64,000 nt of DNA from Synergistota bacterium (GTDB lineage Bacteria; Synergistota; GBS-1). Shown here one piece after another: positions 9,709 through 19,446 of this stretch. Location: contig JANXBX010000003.1 of assembly GCA_025060595.1 (NCBI GenBank), forward strand, positions 138,746-202,745, read 5' to 3'. How positions within the stretch are numbered: the stretch's first letter is position 1; each line of letters opens with the position of its first letter. The notes beneath the pieces were generated by a model. The model ran no database searches. It worked only from the letters and a program-made list of their open reading frames with translations, and was not told where the DNA came from. Made by a program: the position numbers and the translations under genes.

Positions 9709-9966
9709 TTATGTCTTTTTCTTTTTTAGCTTTTCAAGTTCTTTTACAACACTTTCTTCAACCTTTTCCTCAACTTGAGCCGCCATTTGAGCAGCAAGTA
9801 TGTTTTCCTTAACTATAGCTTCGTATACCTCTTTTCTATGCACGGGAACTCTTTTAGGAGCCTCTATACCAATGCGAACTTGGTCCCCTCTTATCTCCAA
9901 GATCTTTATCTCTATATCATCACCTATCATTATGCTCTGGTTAACCTTCCGACTTAAGACAAGCAC
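9709..9966 (-). CDS. csrA: Carbon storage regulator CsrA
   Basis: About 85 residues: the canonical beta-rich core [44 protein letters not shown], then a charged coiled tail ending KKKKT that is longer than in E. coli CsrA. It binds GGA-containing hairpins in mRNA and typically represses flagellin translation; FliW antagonises it. GTG at 9966 gives the family-standard M-L-V-L-S start with GGAGG 9 nt upstream; TTG at 9972 is in frame but too close to the Shine-Dalgarno. Confidence 0.95.
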   Translation of the reverse strand: MLVLSRKVNQSIMIGDDIEIKILEIRGDQVRIGIEAPKRVPVHRKEVYEAIVKENILAAQMAAQVEEKVEESVVKELEKLKKKKT

Positions 9967-9968
9967 AG

Positions 9969-10403
9969 TCAAGCTCCTCCTTCAGGAAAAAGAGGGTAAC
10001 GAACCGGATAATCTTCATTCAAAGCTATAACTTGTTTAGCCTTTTTATTTTTGATATTTATAACTATAGGAGCCTTTAGGTTAACGGTAGCATCCTTTGG
10101 CTTACCAGCGGGTATTACCATAACAAGAAAAATTATGGCATCCCTGGGATCCTTAAGCTCTATATCCTCAAGATCGCTATCGCTTATATCTACACTAAAG
10201 TTTGAGAAAATCTCAAAAGGGTTAATTACAGGAAGGGCTATCTTGGGATCATCAACAGATTGAAGCCATCTTACAAGCTGCCCCTCTTCTCCTATTACAA
10301 AAAAGCTTTTAAGCTCTGGGAAACCTATTAGACCATGAGGCATTAGTATTAGCTTTTCTTCGGGTATCTCGATCTCCCCAAAGCGAAGGGTATTAACCCT
10401 CAA
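9969..10403 (-). CDS. fliW: Flagellar assembly factor FliW
   Basis: 144 residues, normal for FliW, which binds either flagellin or CsrA and so couples flagellin secretion to its translation. Seen: [71 protein letters not shown]. Starts with TTG (10403) followed by AGG. The gene immediately precedes csrA and flagellin, as in Bacillus and relatives. Confidence 0.95.
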   Translation of the reverse strand: MRVNTLRFGEIEIPEEKLILMPHGLIGFPELKSFFVIGEEGQLVRWLQSVDDPKIALPVINPFEIFSNFSVDISDSDLEDIELKDPRDAIIFLVMVIPAGKPKDATVNLKAPIVINIKNKKAKQVIALNEDYPVRYPLFPEGGA

Positions 10404-10426
10404 TCCCTCATTCCCCCTCTTTCCAG

Positions 10427-11635
10427 CTACTCAAGGAAATCTATAAGACTGGTTTGAATTATCCTAGCACCAGTTCTTAAGGCTGCCTGATATATAGCTT
10501 GCTGATTGCTCAAGTCCATGACTATCTCTGCAATATCCACATCCTCTATTTTTGAAAGAAGCGAAGTTAGCTGAATCTTGTTATCTTCAAACCTACTCTG
10601 AGTTGCCTCAAGCCTGTTAACCTTAGCCCCAACCCTCGCTCTCATCCTTAAAAGATGATCAAGATAAGCATCGAGCTCTTCAAGCCTTTCACCGGACAAA
10701 GAAGTAACCCTACTATATCTTAAATCCTCACTTATCTTCTGCAATATATCAAATATATCTAAGTTACCAACAAAAACCTTTTCCTCCTTCTTATCAAGCA
10801 AACCTAAGCTACTTAAAACCGAACCAACAGAATCAGAAAGACTCATATGTTCATTAGTTTTAGTTTGAATAACAAGTTTGACCCCAATACCATCTGGAAC
10901 AAGATATGCGTTCACCTTACTCCCTGCCCTCAAATTTATCCTATCAGCTATTATAGAAACGTTCGCTCCAGAAGGAATATCCACTGTAAAAACACTGCTT
11001 CCAACTCTTATGGTAAACGCTCCTGGACCAAATACAGAGGAAGCGAGGTGCATATCGCTTTCTATTCTATACTCAATCCTTTGAGCGGCAAAAACCTGAC
11101 TTCCAGGGATATTAACTACTACCCTTTCACCGCTCTCTATCTCCCAGGCCATCTCCCCCTCATCTCCCTGATATATAGCCACGTTACTATCTCCAAGAGC
11201 GTAAGGCTTGCTTTGCGTCCTAAACCCAGCAAATATATACCTACCTCCTAAAGAGGTATTGGCTATTTGGAGGGCTTCCTCTCTTAACTTATCTATTTGA
11301 TCAGCGATAGCGTCTCTATCTACTTGAGCCAGAGTATCATTAGCTCCCTGGATAACTCTTTCCCTTACAGTATGAATTATAGAAGTCAATTGATCTAACG
11401 CGGATTCCGTAGCGCTTAACCAGCTTATCGCCTCATCCATGTTTTTGGTAAACTGCTCATTCTCATTAAGTACCCTATTTAACCTCAAACTTCTAACCGA
11501 ACCTACCGGGTCTTCCTCAGGTAGATCAAACCTCTTGCCCGTTGAAGCTTGATGCTGAAGCTTAAGAAGTTTATCTCTATTACCCATCAAATCTGTTAAA
11601 AACACACTTGTAAAAACCTTATCGCTCACCCTCAT
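10427..11635 (-). CDS. flgL: Flagellar hook-filament junction protein FlgL
   Basis: 402 residues. Flagellin-like N terminus (VFTSVFLTDLMGNRDKLLKLQHQASTGKRFDLPEEDPVGSVRSLRLN) and C terminus (DVDIAEIVMDLSNQQAIYQAALRTGARIIQTSLIDFL). The centre (about 215-290) carries a Flagellin_IN-like module, FTIRVGSSVFTVDIPSGANV through SSLGLL, resembling those in the flagellin here. HAP3 joins hook to filament outside the cell. It follows flgK after 9 nt, within the flagellar operon. Confidence 0.93.
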   Translation of the reverse strand: MRVSDKVFTSVFLTDLMGNRDKLLKLQHQASTGKRFDLPEEDPVGSVRSLRLNRVLNENEQFTKNMDEAISWLSATESALDQLTSIIHTVRERVIQGANDTLAQVDRDAIADQIDKLREEALQIANTSLGGRYIFAGFRTQSKPYALGDSNVAIYQGDEGEMAWEIESGERVVVNIPGSQVFAAQRIEYRIESDMHLASSVFGPGAFTIRVGSSVFTVDIPSGANVSIIADRINLRAGSKVNAYLVPDGIGVKLVIQTKTNEHMSLSDSVGSVLSSLGLLDKKEEKVFVGNLDIFDILQKISEDLRYSRVTSLSGERLEELDAYLDHLLRMRARVGAKVNRLEATQSRFEDNKIQLTSLLSKIEDVDIAEIVMDLSNQQAIYQAALRTGARIIQTSLIDFLE

Positions 11636-11644
11636 TTATAAAGC

Positions 11645-13741
11645 TCACCTACCTACAAGCCCCAAATTATTTACAATCCTGTTATAAACTTCATCCATAG
11701 CGTTTATAAATCTAGCAGCAGCAGAAAAAGCATGCTGATACTTTATGAGTTCTGTCATTTCCTCATCTAAAGATACCCCCATAACCTCCTGACGCCTGTT
11801 ATCTATCTGTTTTACAAGAAGCTCCTGATTAGAGCTCATTCTACTTGCCTCTTGAGCTTCAACCCCAAGCTTAGCTATTGTAGCTTCAAGAAACTGATTT
11901 AAATTCACAGTTCCGCCCCTCATTACATTCCTATACCTTATATAAGCAAGCTTATAAGCTACAGAGCCATCGCCAGGACCATTGTTCAAGCCATTATTAT
12001 CTCCAGCCGTAGCAATCATTTCTGGATAGCGATTTATATAATCTGAAATAGATATTAAAGAAGAGGCTCCCTCTGGCTTATAAATTTCATTAAAGAAATT
12101 AACCCCGTTTTTAACCTGATTTAGACCGTATCCTGCTCTGTGCTGAGCATTAAATTCCTTTATAAATGTATAAGAAAACTCATCAAGAAGATTAAGATAG
12201 TTAACTAAAATCCCATCTCTTGACTCTAAGTATCCAAGAAGCTCACCATTCTGAGCTGGGAAATAGGATTTAAATATCGTAGTTCCAATCCCTTTAAGCT
12301 CAAAAAGCATACCATTTACGACTAAGCCATATTCTCCAGTAGAAACTTTCACAGCCTCTCGGAAACGATTTCTACTACTTCTGTAAAGCTCTCCGTTAAC
12401 GCTAAATATAGCATCTTGAGGTGTCCAAATGTCATTAGTATTTGTTCCATTCCAAAGCCCTAATCGCTGAGCTATGCTTGCCATATCACCCAGAATAGTT
12501 ATCCTATAGTCTTCCCCAAGCTCATTACTTCTTAACACAAGATAATACCTTCCATTGTCATTCCTAGCTATAGAAGCAGCAAGCCATTCCTTATATGTAA
12601 ATGGATAAGAAGAGAGAGATTCATTATGAAAGGCAGCGTTTATCTTATTCATTACGGTCCTAAGGCTATCCCCACCATCTACATGTATACTAACTACAGG
12701 ACCATTATCAACCTTTATAGAAAAGTCTCCCCTTTCATTTCTATCAAGCCAACCTAAAGTATAAAACGTTATATCTTCACTCACTAAAGAGGCAGCCTCA
12801 CTTCCTATCATATGAGGAAGCTCATTAGCGACTTGTATCACACTTACCATGTATTGAGTGTTTCCCGCTATTGTAGAAGCATAACCTATGGCCACATCAG
12901 GATTAGAAGAAAAGCTCAGGGGCTCAAAATCCCAACGAACATCATACATCCCATTATTCGAAGGGTTAGGGATAAGAACAAGATAATGCTTTATACCACC
13001 CCTTATAACATCAACGCCGTTAACAGTTAAAATTACCCCCCCTATAGGATCTTCACGAACATCCACATCTATCATCTTAGATAACTTCTCAACAAGAAGA
13101 TCCTGCTTATCTTCCAAATCATTAGGGTTATCCCCAAGACCCCTAACCATTTGAATCTGACGATTAAGATCAGCTATTTGATCTATGTAAGAGTTTATCT
13201 CATAAACTTTTGCTGCTATCTCATCGTTTAGCTCAGATCTATAAGAGCTCAATTTACTTGATATATATTTAATCAAGCTAGATAAAGTTAAAGCCTTTTC
13301 TCTAACGCTCTCTCTTAAAGCAGGGTCCTCAGGGTTAGTTTGAAGGGATTGTAAGGCAGCCCAAAATTCATCAAAAGATTGCCTTATGCTTGAATCAGAA
13401 GGTTCATTAAAAAACTCCTGGATCCTTTGGTAAACTACTTCTTTTACTTTCCACTTACCCCAAGTTTGGAGCTCCTCTCTATACTGAAAGTCAAGGAATT
13501 TATCCCTTAAACGAGCTATCTGATCAATAGTTACACCGGTCCCTAACTGACCAGGAGTCGCAGGTCTATTAAGCGCAGGATCAGTATAAGGAACCATCGT
13601 TGTTAATTCTACTCTCTGTCGAGAATACCCCTCGGTTCCCGCATTAGACACATTGTGCCCTGTTACCTCAAGACCACGCTTTTGAGCGAATATAGCTCTT
13701 TTCCCTAGCTCTATTCCAAAGAAGCCACCTGGATCTCCCAT
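11645..13741 (-). CDS. flgK: Flagellar hook-associated protein FlgK
   Basis: 698 residues, larger than E. coli FlgK (547). N terminus GIELGKRAIFAQKRGLEVTGHNVSNAGTEGYSRQRVEL and C terminus EASRMSSNQELLVKQIDNRRQEVMGVSLDEEMTELIKYQHAFSAAARFIN are the rod/hook/HAP signatures. The extra length lies in a central domain (about 325-440) containing a Flagellin_IN-like module (FSIKVDNGPVVSIHVDGGDSLRTVMNKIN). HAP1 caps the hook as the first junction zone. It follows flgN by 6 nt. Confidence 0.94.
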   Translation of the reverse strand: MGDPGGFFGIELGKRAIFAQKRGLEVTGHNVSNAGTEGYSRQRVELTTMVPYTDPALNRPATPGQLGTGVTIDQIARLRDKFLDFQYREELQTWGKWKVKEVVYQRIQEFFNEPSDSSIRQSFDEFWAALQSLQTNPEDPALRESVREKALTLSSLIKYISSKLSSYRSELNDEIAAKVYEINSYIDQIADLNRQIQMVRGLGDNPNDLEDKQDLLVEKLSKMIDVDVREDPIGGVILTVNGVDVIRGGIKHYLVLIPNPSNNGMYDVRWDFEPLSFSSNPDVAIGYASTIAGNTQYMVSVIQVANELPHMIGSEAASLVSEDITFYTLGWLDRNERGDFSIKVDNGPVVSIHVDGGDSLRTVMNKINAAFHNESLSSYPFTYKEWLAASIARNDNGRYYLVLRSNELGEDYRITILGDMASIAQRLGLWNGTNTNDIWTPQDAIFSVNGELYRSSRNRFREAVKVSTGEYGLVVNGMLFELKGIGTTIFKSYFPAQNGELLGYLESRDGILVNYLNLLDEFSYTFIKEFNAQHRAGYGLNQVKNGVNFFNEIYKPEGASSLISISDYINRYPEMIATAGDNNGLNNGPGDGSVAYKLAYIRYRNVMRGGTVNLNQFLEATIAKLGVEAQEASRMSSNQELLVKQIDNRRQEVMGVSLDEEMTELIKYQHAFSAAARFINAMDEVYNRIVNNLGLVGR

Positions 13742-13747
13742 ATAAGG

Positions 13748-14242
13748 TTAAGCCTCCTTCTGAAAAAGAGAAAAAAGCGGAGCGCTCTGCTTTCCTCTAC
13801 TATAAGTGGGCCTTGTGAGAGAGCTCATTAATGAATCTATAAAATAACTTATATATTTTAGAGTAGACTCAACCAAATAACGATTTGTTTCGTTTATCTC
13901 TTTAAGCTCGTTCAATACAGCCTTAAGTTGATTAGCCCTTTCCTCCAAAGGAGAGAACTCCTCGCTATCTAAAAAGCTCCTGAGATCACTTAGCTTTATA
14001 TCCCCGTTTAATCCAAGCTCCTGAGCTATTTTTACAACCTCACTTAACCTTTTAGATTCGAGTCTTTCAGCCTCAACAATAAGTATCCTCTCTTCACCTA
14101 TAATTTTAGTCAAAAGCTCGATGTTATCTTTCAAAATAGCCTCTTTCTTCTGCAAAGATAAATTACAAAGCTTCCGATAAAGAGCAAGCTCCTCATCCAA
14201 TACGGAAACGAGCCTATTTAAATTCAACTTCTCTCCACTCAT
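13748..14242 (-). CDS. flgN: FlgN-type flagellar chaperone
   Basis: 164 residues, predominantly helical and charged, with NLNRLVSVLDEELALYRKLCNLSLQKKEAIL at the N terminus and ETNRYLVESTLKYISYFIDSLM later, typical of FlgN. FlgN proteins chaperone FlgK and FlgL for export in the cytoplasm. Low sequence conservation makes the call rest partly on position between flgM and flgK, 2 nt after the flgM stop. Confidence 0.82.
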   Translation of the reverse strand: MSGEKLNLNRLVSVLDEELALYRKLCNLSLQKKEAILKDNIELLTKIIGEERILIVEAERLESKRLSEVVKIAQELGLNGDIKLSDLRSFLDSEEFSPLEERANQLKAVLNELKEINETNRYLVESTLKYISYFIDSLMSSLTRPTYSRGKQSAPLFSLFQKEA

Positions 14243-14244
14243 TT

Positions 14245-14547
14245 TTATTCACCTGAGGAGAAGTAAAATTCCTCCAATATCTTACGAGCTACCTGTTTTA
14301 AGTCAGGATTGTACTTCCCCTCCTCTATAAGCTTCTTTATCTCTTCCACCTTTTCCTTTCTAATATCAGGAACTTTCGAAAGAGCATCCTTTGCTATTTT
14401 AAGCTCAACAGCTCTGGAAGATATTTCTACCTTATCATCTGCTGATGATACCTTACTTTCCTCCTCAAATTTTATCTTTTTCCTTATGGGTTTTATTCCC
14501 TCAAGATATGTCTTAAAAATCTCACCTATCTTTTTTCCATACTCCAC
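14245..14547 (-). CDS. flgM: Anti-sigma-28 factor FlgM
   Basis: 100 residues. The C-terminal sigma-28 binding region is recognisable: DKVEISSRAVELKIAKDALSKVPDIRKEKVEEIKKLIEEGKYNPDLKQVARKIL shows the D-[KR]-[VL]-x-[IL]-S motif and the I..G.Y..[DN]...VA pattern. FlgM holds sigma-28 until exported through a finished hook. Start is GTG at 14547, with GAGGGGG 9 nt upstream. That Shine-Dalgarno lies in a stem (see 14557-14589). Confidence 0.9.
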   Translation of the reverse strand: MEYGKKIGEIFKTYLEGIKPIRKKIKFEEESKVSSADDKVEISSRAVELKIAKDALSKVPDIRKEKVEEIKKLIEEGKYNPDLKQVARKILEEFYFSSGE

Positions 14548-14556
14548 TGAGGTTCA

Positions 14557-14589
14557 CCCCCTCATTTTTATTCTCGGCAAGCGAGGGGG
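14557..14589 (-). promoter_or_regulatory. Stem masking the flgM Shine-Dalgarno
   Basis: CCCCCTC (14589-14583) lies just after the yvyF stop codon and pairs perfectly with GAGGGGG (14563-14557), the flgM ribosome-binding site, across a 19-nt loop. A ribosome terminating on yvyF would cover the upstream arm, so flgM translation may be coupled to yvyF. Confidence 0.4.
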
Positions 14590-14595
14590 ACTTCT

Positions 14596-15042
14596 TCACT
14601 CCTTTTTATCCTTTTTCTTAAAGACATCTATTATGTACATCTTAGCCATCTCCTTTTCTTTCTCTTTCCTTTCAACATCTTTCCCAAGCTCCTCTTGAAT
14701 CTTGCTTAAGGATTCCTGAAACTCTTTAAGACAACTTGGACAATACTCTCCAGAGCTTATAGGTTCCCCACATCTCTTACATCTCAGCCTACCAGCCACA
14801 TCAGTAAACTTAAGTTGAATCCTCCCTTGCTTTATAAACTCAAGTATTTCATCTTCATCAACCTCTGTAGCTTCACTTATTTCCCTTATAGTTGCACGAG
14901 GGTGATCTCTCAGATAGTTATAAACTTTTTCAAAATCCTTCTCTTCCTCCTCAAGACACCGAGGACACACTTTCCTTCCACCCGTCCACAAAAAAGCTCT
15001 ATTGCACTTTATGCAATTAGCAAGATCTGCCAACCTAGACAC
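14596..15042 (-). CDS. TIGR03826/YvyF-type flagellar operon protein
   Basis: 148 residues. Two zinc-ribbon cysteine sets flank a small winged-helix-like segment: CIKCNRAF...CPRC near residues 10-30, then TIREISEATEVDEDEILEFIKQGRI, then CKRCGEPISSGEYCPSC near 90-107. The C terminus is coiled-coil-like and lysine-rich. This is the layout of YvyF (FlgM-operon regulator) of Bacillus, found between comFC and flgM. Exact role unsettled; a regulatory function for flagellar genes has been proposed for the family. Confidence 0.8.
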   Translation of the reverse strand: MSRLADLANCIKCNRAFLWTGGRKVCPRCLEEEEKDFEKVYNYLRDHPRATIREISEATEVDEDEILEFIKQGRIQLKFTDVAGRLRCKRCGEPISSGEYCPSCLKEFQESLSKIQEELGKDVERKEKEKEMAKMYIIDVFKKKDKKE

Positions 15043-15052
15043 CCCCTTTCTA

Positions 15053-15643
15053 TTAAGGGTTAACTGCTATAACGAGCTTGTAAACCTTAAAAGCCCCCGC
15101 ATTGTACAAAGCTTTTGAACATTCTCTCAAAGTAGAACCTGTTGTAGTAACATCATCAACTAAAAGAACCTTCTTCTCATGAAAACTTTCCTTAGCTAAA
15201 AAAACCCCCTTTAAGTTTTTTTCTCTCTCCCTCTTCTCAAGACCAACTTGTGGAGGGGTAGGGAAAACCTTAATCAGTGAAATAGAAAGCGCTCTATCCA
15301 AAATTAAACTCAAAAGTTCAGCTAAAAATGATACATGATTAAAAATCCTTCTTCTTAAAGGGTCCTCTGGAACGGGAACTATTAAGTCTACCTTGTCCTT
15401 AAGGGGATAGATATCCTCTTTAAAGAAAAATAAAAGCTCCTTTAACGGTTCACTATAAGATTCAAATTTAGCCTTGTAAATGAGCTCCTTTAAAACCCCC
15501 TCATAAAATCCGAAAGCATAAACTTCACCATAAAGCTTAAAACCCCCTATTTTGCTTAAACAACGCTCACATAACGCCCTACCCCAAGATCCACAACCTA
15601 CGCATCTATCAGGAAAAAAAAGCTCCCTTAAAAACGAAAGCAT
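15053..15643 (-). CDS. comFC: ComFC-like phosphoribosyltransferase-family protein
   Basis: 196 residues. N-terminal zinc-binding pair CVGCGSWGRALCERC, then FGFYEGVLKELIYKAKFES, and a PRTase signature VLLVDDVTTTGSTLRECSKAL near residues 158-178. ComFC/GntX proteins are linked to DNA uptake or processing in competent bacteria. comEA and comEC are also present at 44-46 kb, so a competence role is plausible. It lies 10 nt after metK and 10 nt before yvyF. Confidence 0.9.
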   Translation of the reverse strand: MLSFLRELFFPDRCVGCGSWGRALCERCLSKIGGFKLYGEVYAFGFYEGVLKELIYKAKFESYSEPLKELLFFFKEDIYPLKDKVDLIVPVPEDPLRRRIFNHVSFLAELLSLILDRALSISLIKVFPTPPQVGLEKREREKNLKGVFLAKESFHEKKVLLVDDVTTTGSTLRECSKALYNAGAFKVYKLVIAVNP

Positions 15644-15653
15644 AAATATAGTT

Positions 15654-16850
15654 TTATAGTCTCTCAGCCGCCTTCTTTAAAGCTTCAGCTTTATCTGTCC
15701 TTTCCCAAGGGACATCAAGATCTTCTCTACCAAAGTGACCATAAGCTGCAACCTGCTTATATATAGGCCTACGCAGGTTAAGATCCCTTATTATAGCAGC
15801 AGGACGAAAATCGAAGTACTCCTTAACAAGCTCCTCTATCTTATCGTCAGCTATCTTACCTGTACCAAAAGTATCAACAGATATAGCAACCGGGTGCGCC
15901 ACACCTATAGCGTAAGCCACGTGTATCTCACATTTATCCGCAAGCCCAGCAGCAACTACATTTTTAGCAGCATACCTTGCCATATAAGCGCCAGACCTGT
16001 CTACTTTAGTTGGATCCTTTCCAGAGAAGCAACCTCCACCATGCCTAACAACCCCACCATAAGTATCAACCATTATCTTTCTTCCAGTTAATCCCGTATC
16101 CGCTAGAGGACCACCAAGGACAAATCTACCTGTGGGGTTTATAAGATATCTCACATCTTTGGCTAAAAGCTCCGGAGGTATTACAGGTCTTATAACATGC
16201 TCAATTATGTCACCTCTAAGCTGATCAAGCTCTATAGCAGGATGATGCTGAGCAGAAACTATAACCGTTGTTACCCTTACAGGCTTCCCATTTTCATACT
16301 CCACAGTAACTTGAGTTTTGCCATCTGGCCTAAGATATGGAAGAATTTTTTCTTTTCTCACATACGCAAGTCTCTTAGCAAGCTTATGAGCTAAAGTTAT
16401 AGGAAGAGGCATTAATTCTGGGGTCTCCGTACAAGCATATCCTATCATTATACCCTGGTCTCCTGCTCCAATTTTGTCTATCTCCGCATCACTTGATGCT
16501 CCCTCTCTAACTTCAAGTGCCATATTAACACCCTGTGCTATATCAGGAGACTGTTCATCAATTGCGGTTACCACTGCACAGGTATCCCCATCGAACCCAT
16601 ACTTTGCTCTAGTGTAACCAATATCCTTAACCGTTTCCCTAGCAATTTTAGGAATATCAACATAACACTCAGTTGTGATTTCACCAGCTACGACAACCAA
16701 TCCTGTAGTTACAAGTACCTCACAAGCCACCCTCCCCATGGGGTCCTTTTCCAAGATAGCATCAAGAACAGCATCAGAGATTTGATCAGCAATCTTATCA
16801 GGGTGTCCTTCAGTAACAGACTCTGAAGTCAGTAAATACTTTCTTGGCAT
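15654..16850 (-). CDS. metK: S-adenosylmethionine synthetase
   Basis: 398 residues. Converts methionine plus ATP to SAM. Landmarks: [139 protein letters not shown] at 16850 has AAAGGAGGAG directly upstream. The upstream in-frame ATG at 16868 lies inside that Shine-Dalgarno region, so the shorter form is preferred. No SAM riboswitch is apparent upstream; it sits 14 nt after the preceding gene. Confidence 0.97.
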   Translation of the reverse strand: MPRKYLLTSESVTEGHPDKIADQISDAVLDAILEKDPMGRVACEVLVTTGLVVVAGEITTECYVDIPKIARETVKDIGYTRAKYGFDGDTCAVVTAIDEQSPDIAQGVNMALEVREGASSDAEIDKIGAGDQGIMIGYACTETPELMPLPITLAHKLAKRLAYVRKEKILPYLRPDGKTQVTVEYENGKPVRVTTVIVSAQHHPAIELDQLRGDIIEHVIRPVIPPELLAKDVRYLINPTGRFVLGGPLADTGLTGRKIMVDTYGGVVRHGGGCFSGKDPTKVDRSGAYMARYAAKNVVAAGLADKCEIHVAYAIGVAHPVAISVDTFGTGKIADDKIEELVKEYFDFRPAAIIRDLNLRRPIYKQVAAYGHFGREDLDVPWERTDKAEALKKAAERL

Positions 16851-16864
16851 TTCTTCTCCTCCTT

Positions 16865-17917
16865 TCACAAATGTTTTGCCATCTCATTTTTAAGTTTATT
16901 TATTATACTCACTGGAGTTGGATCTACTCCATTAAGATAAGCTAGATATAAACTGACAAAATCTCCAAAGTATATTAGACTGTAAAGAAGAGCCATCTCG
17001 CTTTCCCCTTTCCCCTCCACCTCTTTCCAACCACCAATATTCCCCACAATTAAGCTTCTTGTGATATCAAACCTCAAAGATGTTCTCCTATTCTCCTTAG
17101 AGTGCCTTAAAGCAACAACCTTAAATATACCTTTAAAGCTTTCACTCATCCATCCCACAATTTCGTTATGATCAAGCTCGGGAAGCTCACAGGAGTAAGC
17201 AGGCTGTTTACTATTTTCGTTAAACTGGGTTTTCCATCTATAAGCTGCAACCCTTCCTACACCCTCATCACCATATATTAGAGGAACGCTCCCCTTAAGC
17301 CATAATGCTAAATCTTTTGCCCCGTTACGGGAAAGCGATACCTCTGGAGCAAGCTCCTCTCTTAATCCTCTAAGGACAGAAATCGTTTCTTCAAAACCTC
17401 TATCGAAATTAACAATATTAAATCTGCTCATAAACACTAAGAGAGGAACCGAAAGATAACCCAATGCTCCTCTCGGCTGAAAACCTGATGGCACCTTAAA
17501 ATGGAAAACACCCTTTAATTTAGCCATTTCTTCAAGCTTTCCACCACTGCTTAAAAAAATAGCCTTAGATCCTCTCTTTAAGCCTATCTCGCAAGCTGAA
17601 AGCGTTTCTTCCGTATCTCCAGAGTAGCTAACCCCTAAAAGTAAGGTATCTTTATCGACCCAAGAGGGAAGCTCATATCCACGAACTACTTCAACAAATA
17701 CCCTAGAACTCTGCCTTAAAAGAACTCTAAGTATATCCCCACCAACAGCTGAACCTCCCATACCTACTACCACTATGTTTTTAAACTCAAGCCTGGGCAA
17801 GTCACAACTTAGGGCTCTTCTAAATGCATCCTCAAACTGTTCAGGAAAGGACAAAAGGGTTTTCATACTCCCACCAGGATCGCAAAGGGACAAATCCAAT
17901 GAGTCTAAGTTTACCAC
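16865..17917 (-). CDS. Bifunctional phosphoglucose/phosphomannose isomerase (SIS type)
   Basis: 350 residues, the length of the archaeal/thermophile PGI/PMI family rather than classical Pgi (about 450-550). It interconverts fructose-6-P with glucose-6-P and mannose-6-P. Motifs: [19 protein letters not shown] (first SIS domain), [38 protein letters not shown] carrying the family's catalytic Glu and His. The C terminus ends in [11 protein letters not shown]. Placed between lptB and metK without large gaps. Confidence 0.88.
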   Translation of the reverse strand: MVNLDSLDLSLCDPGGSMKTLLSFPEQFEDAFRRALSCDLPRLEFKNIVVVGMGGSAVGGDILRVLLRQSSRVFVEVVRGYELPSWVDKDTLLLGVSYSGDTEETLSACEIGLKRGSKAIFLSSGGKLEEMAKLKGVFHFKVPSGFQPRGALGYLSVPLLVFMSRFNIVNFDRGFEETISVLRGLREELAPEVSLSRNGAKDLALWLKGSVPLIYGDEGVGRVAAYRWKTQFNENSKQPAYSCELPELDHNEIVGWMSESFKGIFKVVALRHSKENRRTSLRFDITRSLIVGNIGGWKEVEGKGESEMALLYSLIYFGDFVSLYLAYLNGVDPTPVSIINKLKNEMAKHL

Positions 17918-17939
17918 ACTTTATCCCTCCTTAAAATAC

Positions 17940-18662
17940 TTAAAGAACAAACTTTTCTCCCAAATAGAGCTTTCTTGCTGCTTTGCTCCTTGCCACAACG
18001 CCAGGCGGCCCCTCTATTAAAATTTTCCCTCCATGAATAAGATAAGCTCTATCAGTTATAGATAAAGTCTCTCGAACGTTGTGATCCGTTAAAAGTATTC
18101 CTATACCTTGTTCTTTCAATGAAAGTATCATTCTCTGAATATCATAAACCGTTATAGGATCTATCCCGGAAAAAGGCTCATCAAGTAAAAGAAAAAGAGG
18201 AGCCCCAACCATAGCTCTAGCTATCTCAACTCTTCTTCTCTCACCACCTGAAAGAGAAAAACCCTTATAATCTGCTATTTCCACAAGACCAAAATCTTCA
18301 AGTATCTTCTCTAAGAGCTTCTTACGCCTAGATGGGGGTACCCCCATCCCATCCATCGCAAGCAGGAGATTTTCTTTAACCGTTAAATCTCTAAAAACGG
18401 ACGGCTCCTGAGGAAGATAAGCTATACCAGCCCGAGCTCTTTTATACATTGGCACATTGGTAATGTCAATATCATCTAAAAAAATTTTACCAGAATCAGG
18501 CTTTATCAAACCAACGATCATATAAAAAGTGGTAGTTTTACCAGCACCGTTTGGACCAAGCAAACCTACAATTTCTCCTTCCCTAACTGATAGGGATACT
18601 TCCTTTATAACTTCTCTTCCACTAAAAACCTTTACCAAGCTTTCGCCACGGAGAACAGCCAT
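17940..18662 (-). CDS. lptB: LPS export ABC transporter ATP-binding protein LptB
   Basis: 240 residues. Walker A LLGPNGAGKTTTFYMI near residue 34, Q-loop YLPQEPSVFRDLTVKENL, signature LSGGERRRVEIARAM, Walker B LFLLLDEPFSGIDP, switch His in LTDHNVRE. The FRDLTVKENL..A.E/D pattern and adjacency to an LptA-like gene fit LptB, which powers LPS extraction from the inner membrane. The permeases LptF/G are not in the window. Confidence 0.93.
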   Translation of the reverse strand: MAVLRGESLVKVFSGREVIKEVSLSVREGEIVGLLGPNGAGKTTTFYMIVGLIKPDSGKIFLDDIDITNVPMYKRARAGIAYLPQEPSVFRDLTVKENLLLAMDGMGVPPSRRKKLLEKILEDFGLVEIADYKGFSLSGGERRRVEIARAMVGAPLFLLLDEPFSGIDPITVYDIQRMILSLKEQGIGILLTDHNVRETLSITDRAYLIHGGKILIEGPPGVVARSKAARKLYLGEKFVL

Positions 18663-18663
18663 C

Positions 18664-19446
18664 TCAGTGTATTACCATCCTAGTTTCCCCAACCGCTCGC
18701 ATAACCCCCGTATCAACATTGTATATTATCTCATTAGCACGAAGCTCAGTTTTATCTTTAAAGGCAGAGGCCTTTCCTGATATCTTCACTACTCCCGAAG
18801 TTACATCGTAAAATCCTTCGTCTGCCTTAGCCTGAAAGATACTTTTATCCCTAACATGCTTAATAAAAACATTCCCTAAAGCCCTGATATTTTTTATTTT
18901 TCCTTCATTGTCAAGTGACATATTCGCCTTAAGGGCGGTTATCAAGATGCTCTTAGACTTATCTTCATAACTTGGAGATTCTATTTCAGCTTCGCTTCCC
19001 TCAAGGAGTATTTCAGAAGCTTTAAGAACAGATTCCTTAACCGTTATGATAGGAGACTCGTAAGCTCTAAACTTATCTTTACCATAGGCTTCAAGCTTTC
19101 CACATTCAAGCTTCAACCCATCTTTAGTTAAAAGAAGCACCTTCCCTTGCGCTAAGTATTTCTCAGATTTAGAATCAAAGCTGACCTTCTGGGCTACTAA
19201 CCTTCCCTTTTCATCCTCTACGGTCACGTTTCCCTCAAGAAAAGCATCTTGCGTTTTAAAGTTAACCCAACCCTTATCCGCAGAAGCCTTTCTATCTCCC
19301 CAAAACAGTCTGACATTCCCCAACGCTTCCATAATATCCTTTTCCGGATAATAAAGAACCTTATCAGCGATTAGCTTAACTTCTAAAGCTATGGAAAAGG
19401 AACATATAAAAGATAGTGATAAAACAAGCAAAGCTATCCTTCTCAT
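18664..19446 (-). CDS. lptA: LptA/OstA-like periplasmic LPS-transport protein
   Basis: 260 residues. Signal peptide MRRIALLVLSLSFICSFSIALE. The remainder is a long series of OstA beta-jellyroll turns: VLYYPEKDIMEALGNVRLFWGD, AFLEGNVTVEDEKGRLVAQKVSFD, KYLAQGKVLLLTKDGLKLECG, IRALGNVFIKHV. LptA bridges inner and outer membrane with LptC and LptD. At 260 residues it is longer than E. coli LptA (185) and may cover part of an LptC role. It is directly upstream of lptB, with its start overlapping the prfB end by 4 nt. Confidence 0.82.
   Translation of the reverse strand: MRRIALLVLSLSFICSFSIALEVKLIADKVLYYPEKDIMEALGNVRLFWGDRKASADKGWVNFKTQDAFLEGNVTVEDEKGRLVAQKVSFDSKSEKYLAQGKVLLLTKDGLKLECGKLEAYGKDKFRAYESPIITVKESVLKASEILLEGSEAEIESPSYEDKSKSILITALKANMSLDNEGKIKNIRALGNVFIKHVRDKSIFQAKADEGFYDVTSGVVKISGKASAFKDKTELRANEIIYNVDTGVMRAVGETRMVIH

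Noticed and set aside
14545-14600. A sigma-28 promoter for flgM, from GCCGAGAA near 14576
   Set aside because: No TAAA-type -35 at 14-16 nt and a mismatch in the -10. The same bases are better explained as the loop of the flgM SD stem.
15600-16900. A SAM riboswitch for metK
   Set aside because: The metK start lies 14 nt from the preceding gene, leaving no room for a leader.
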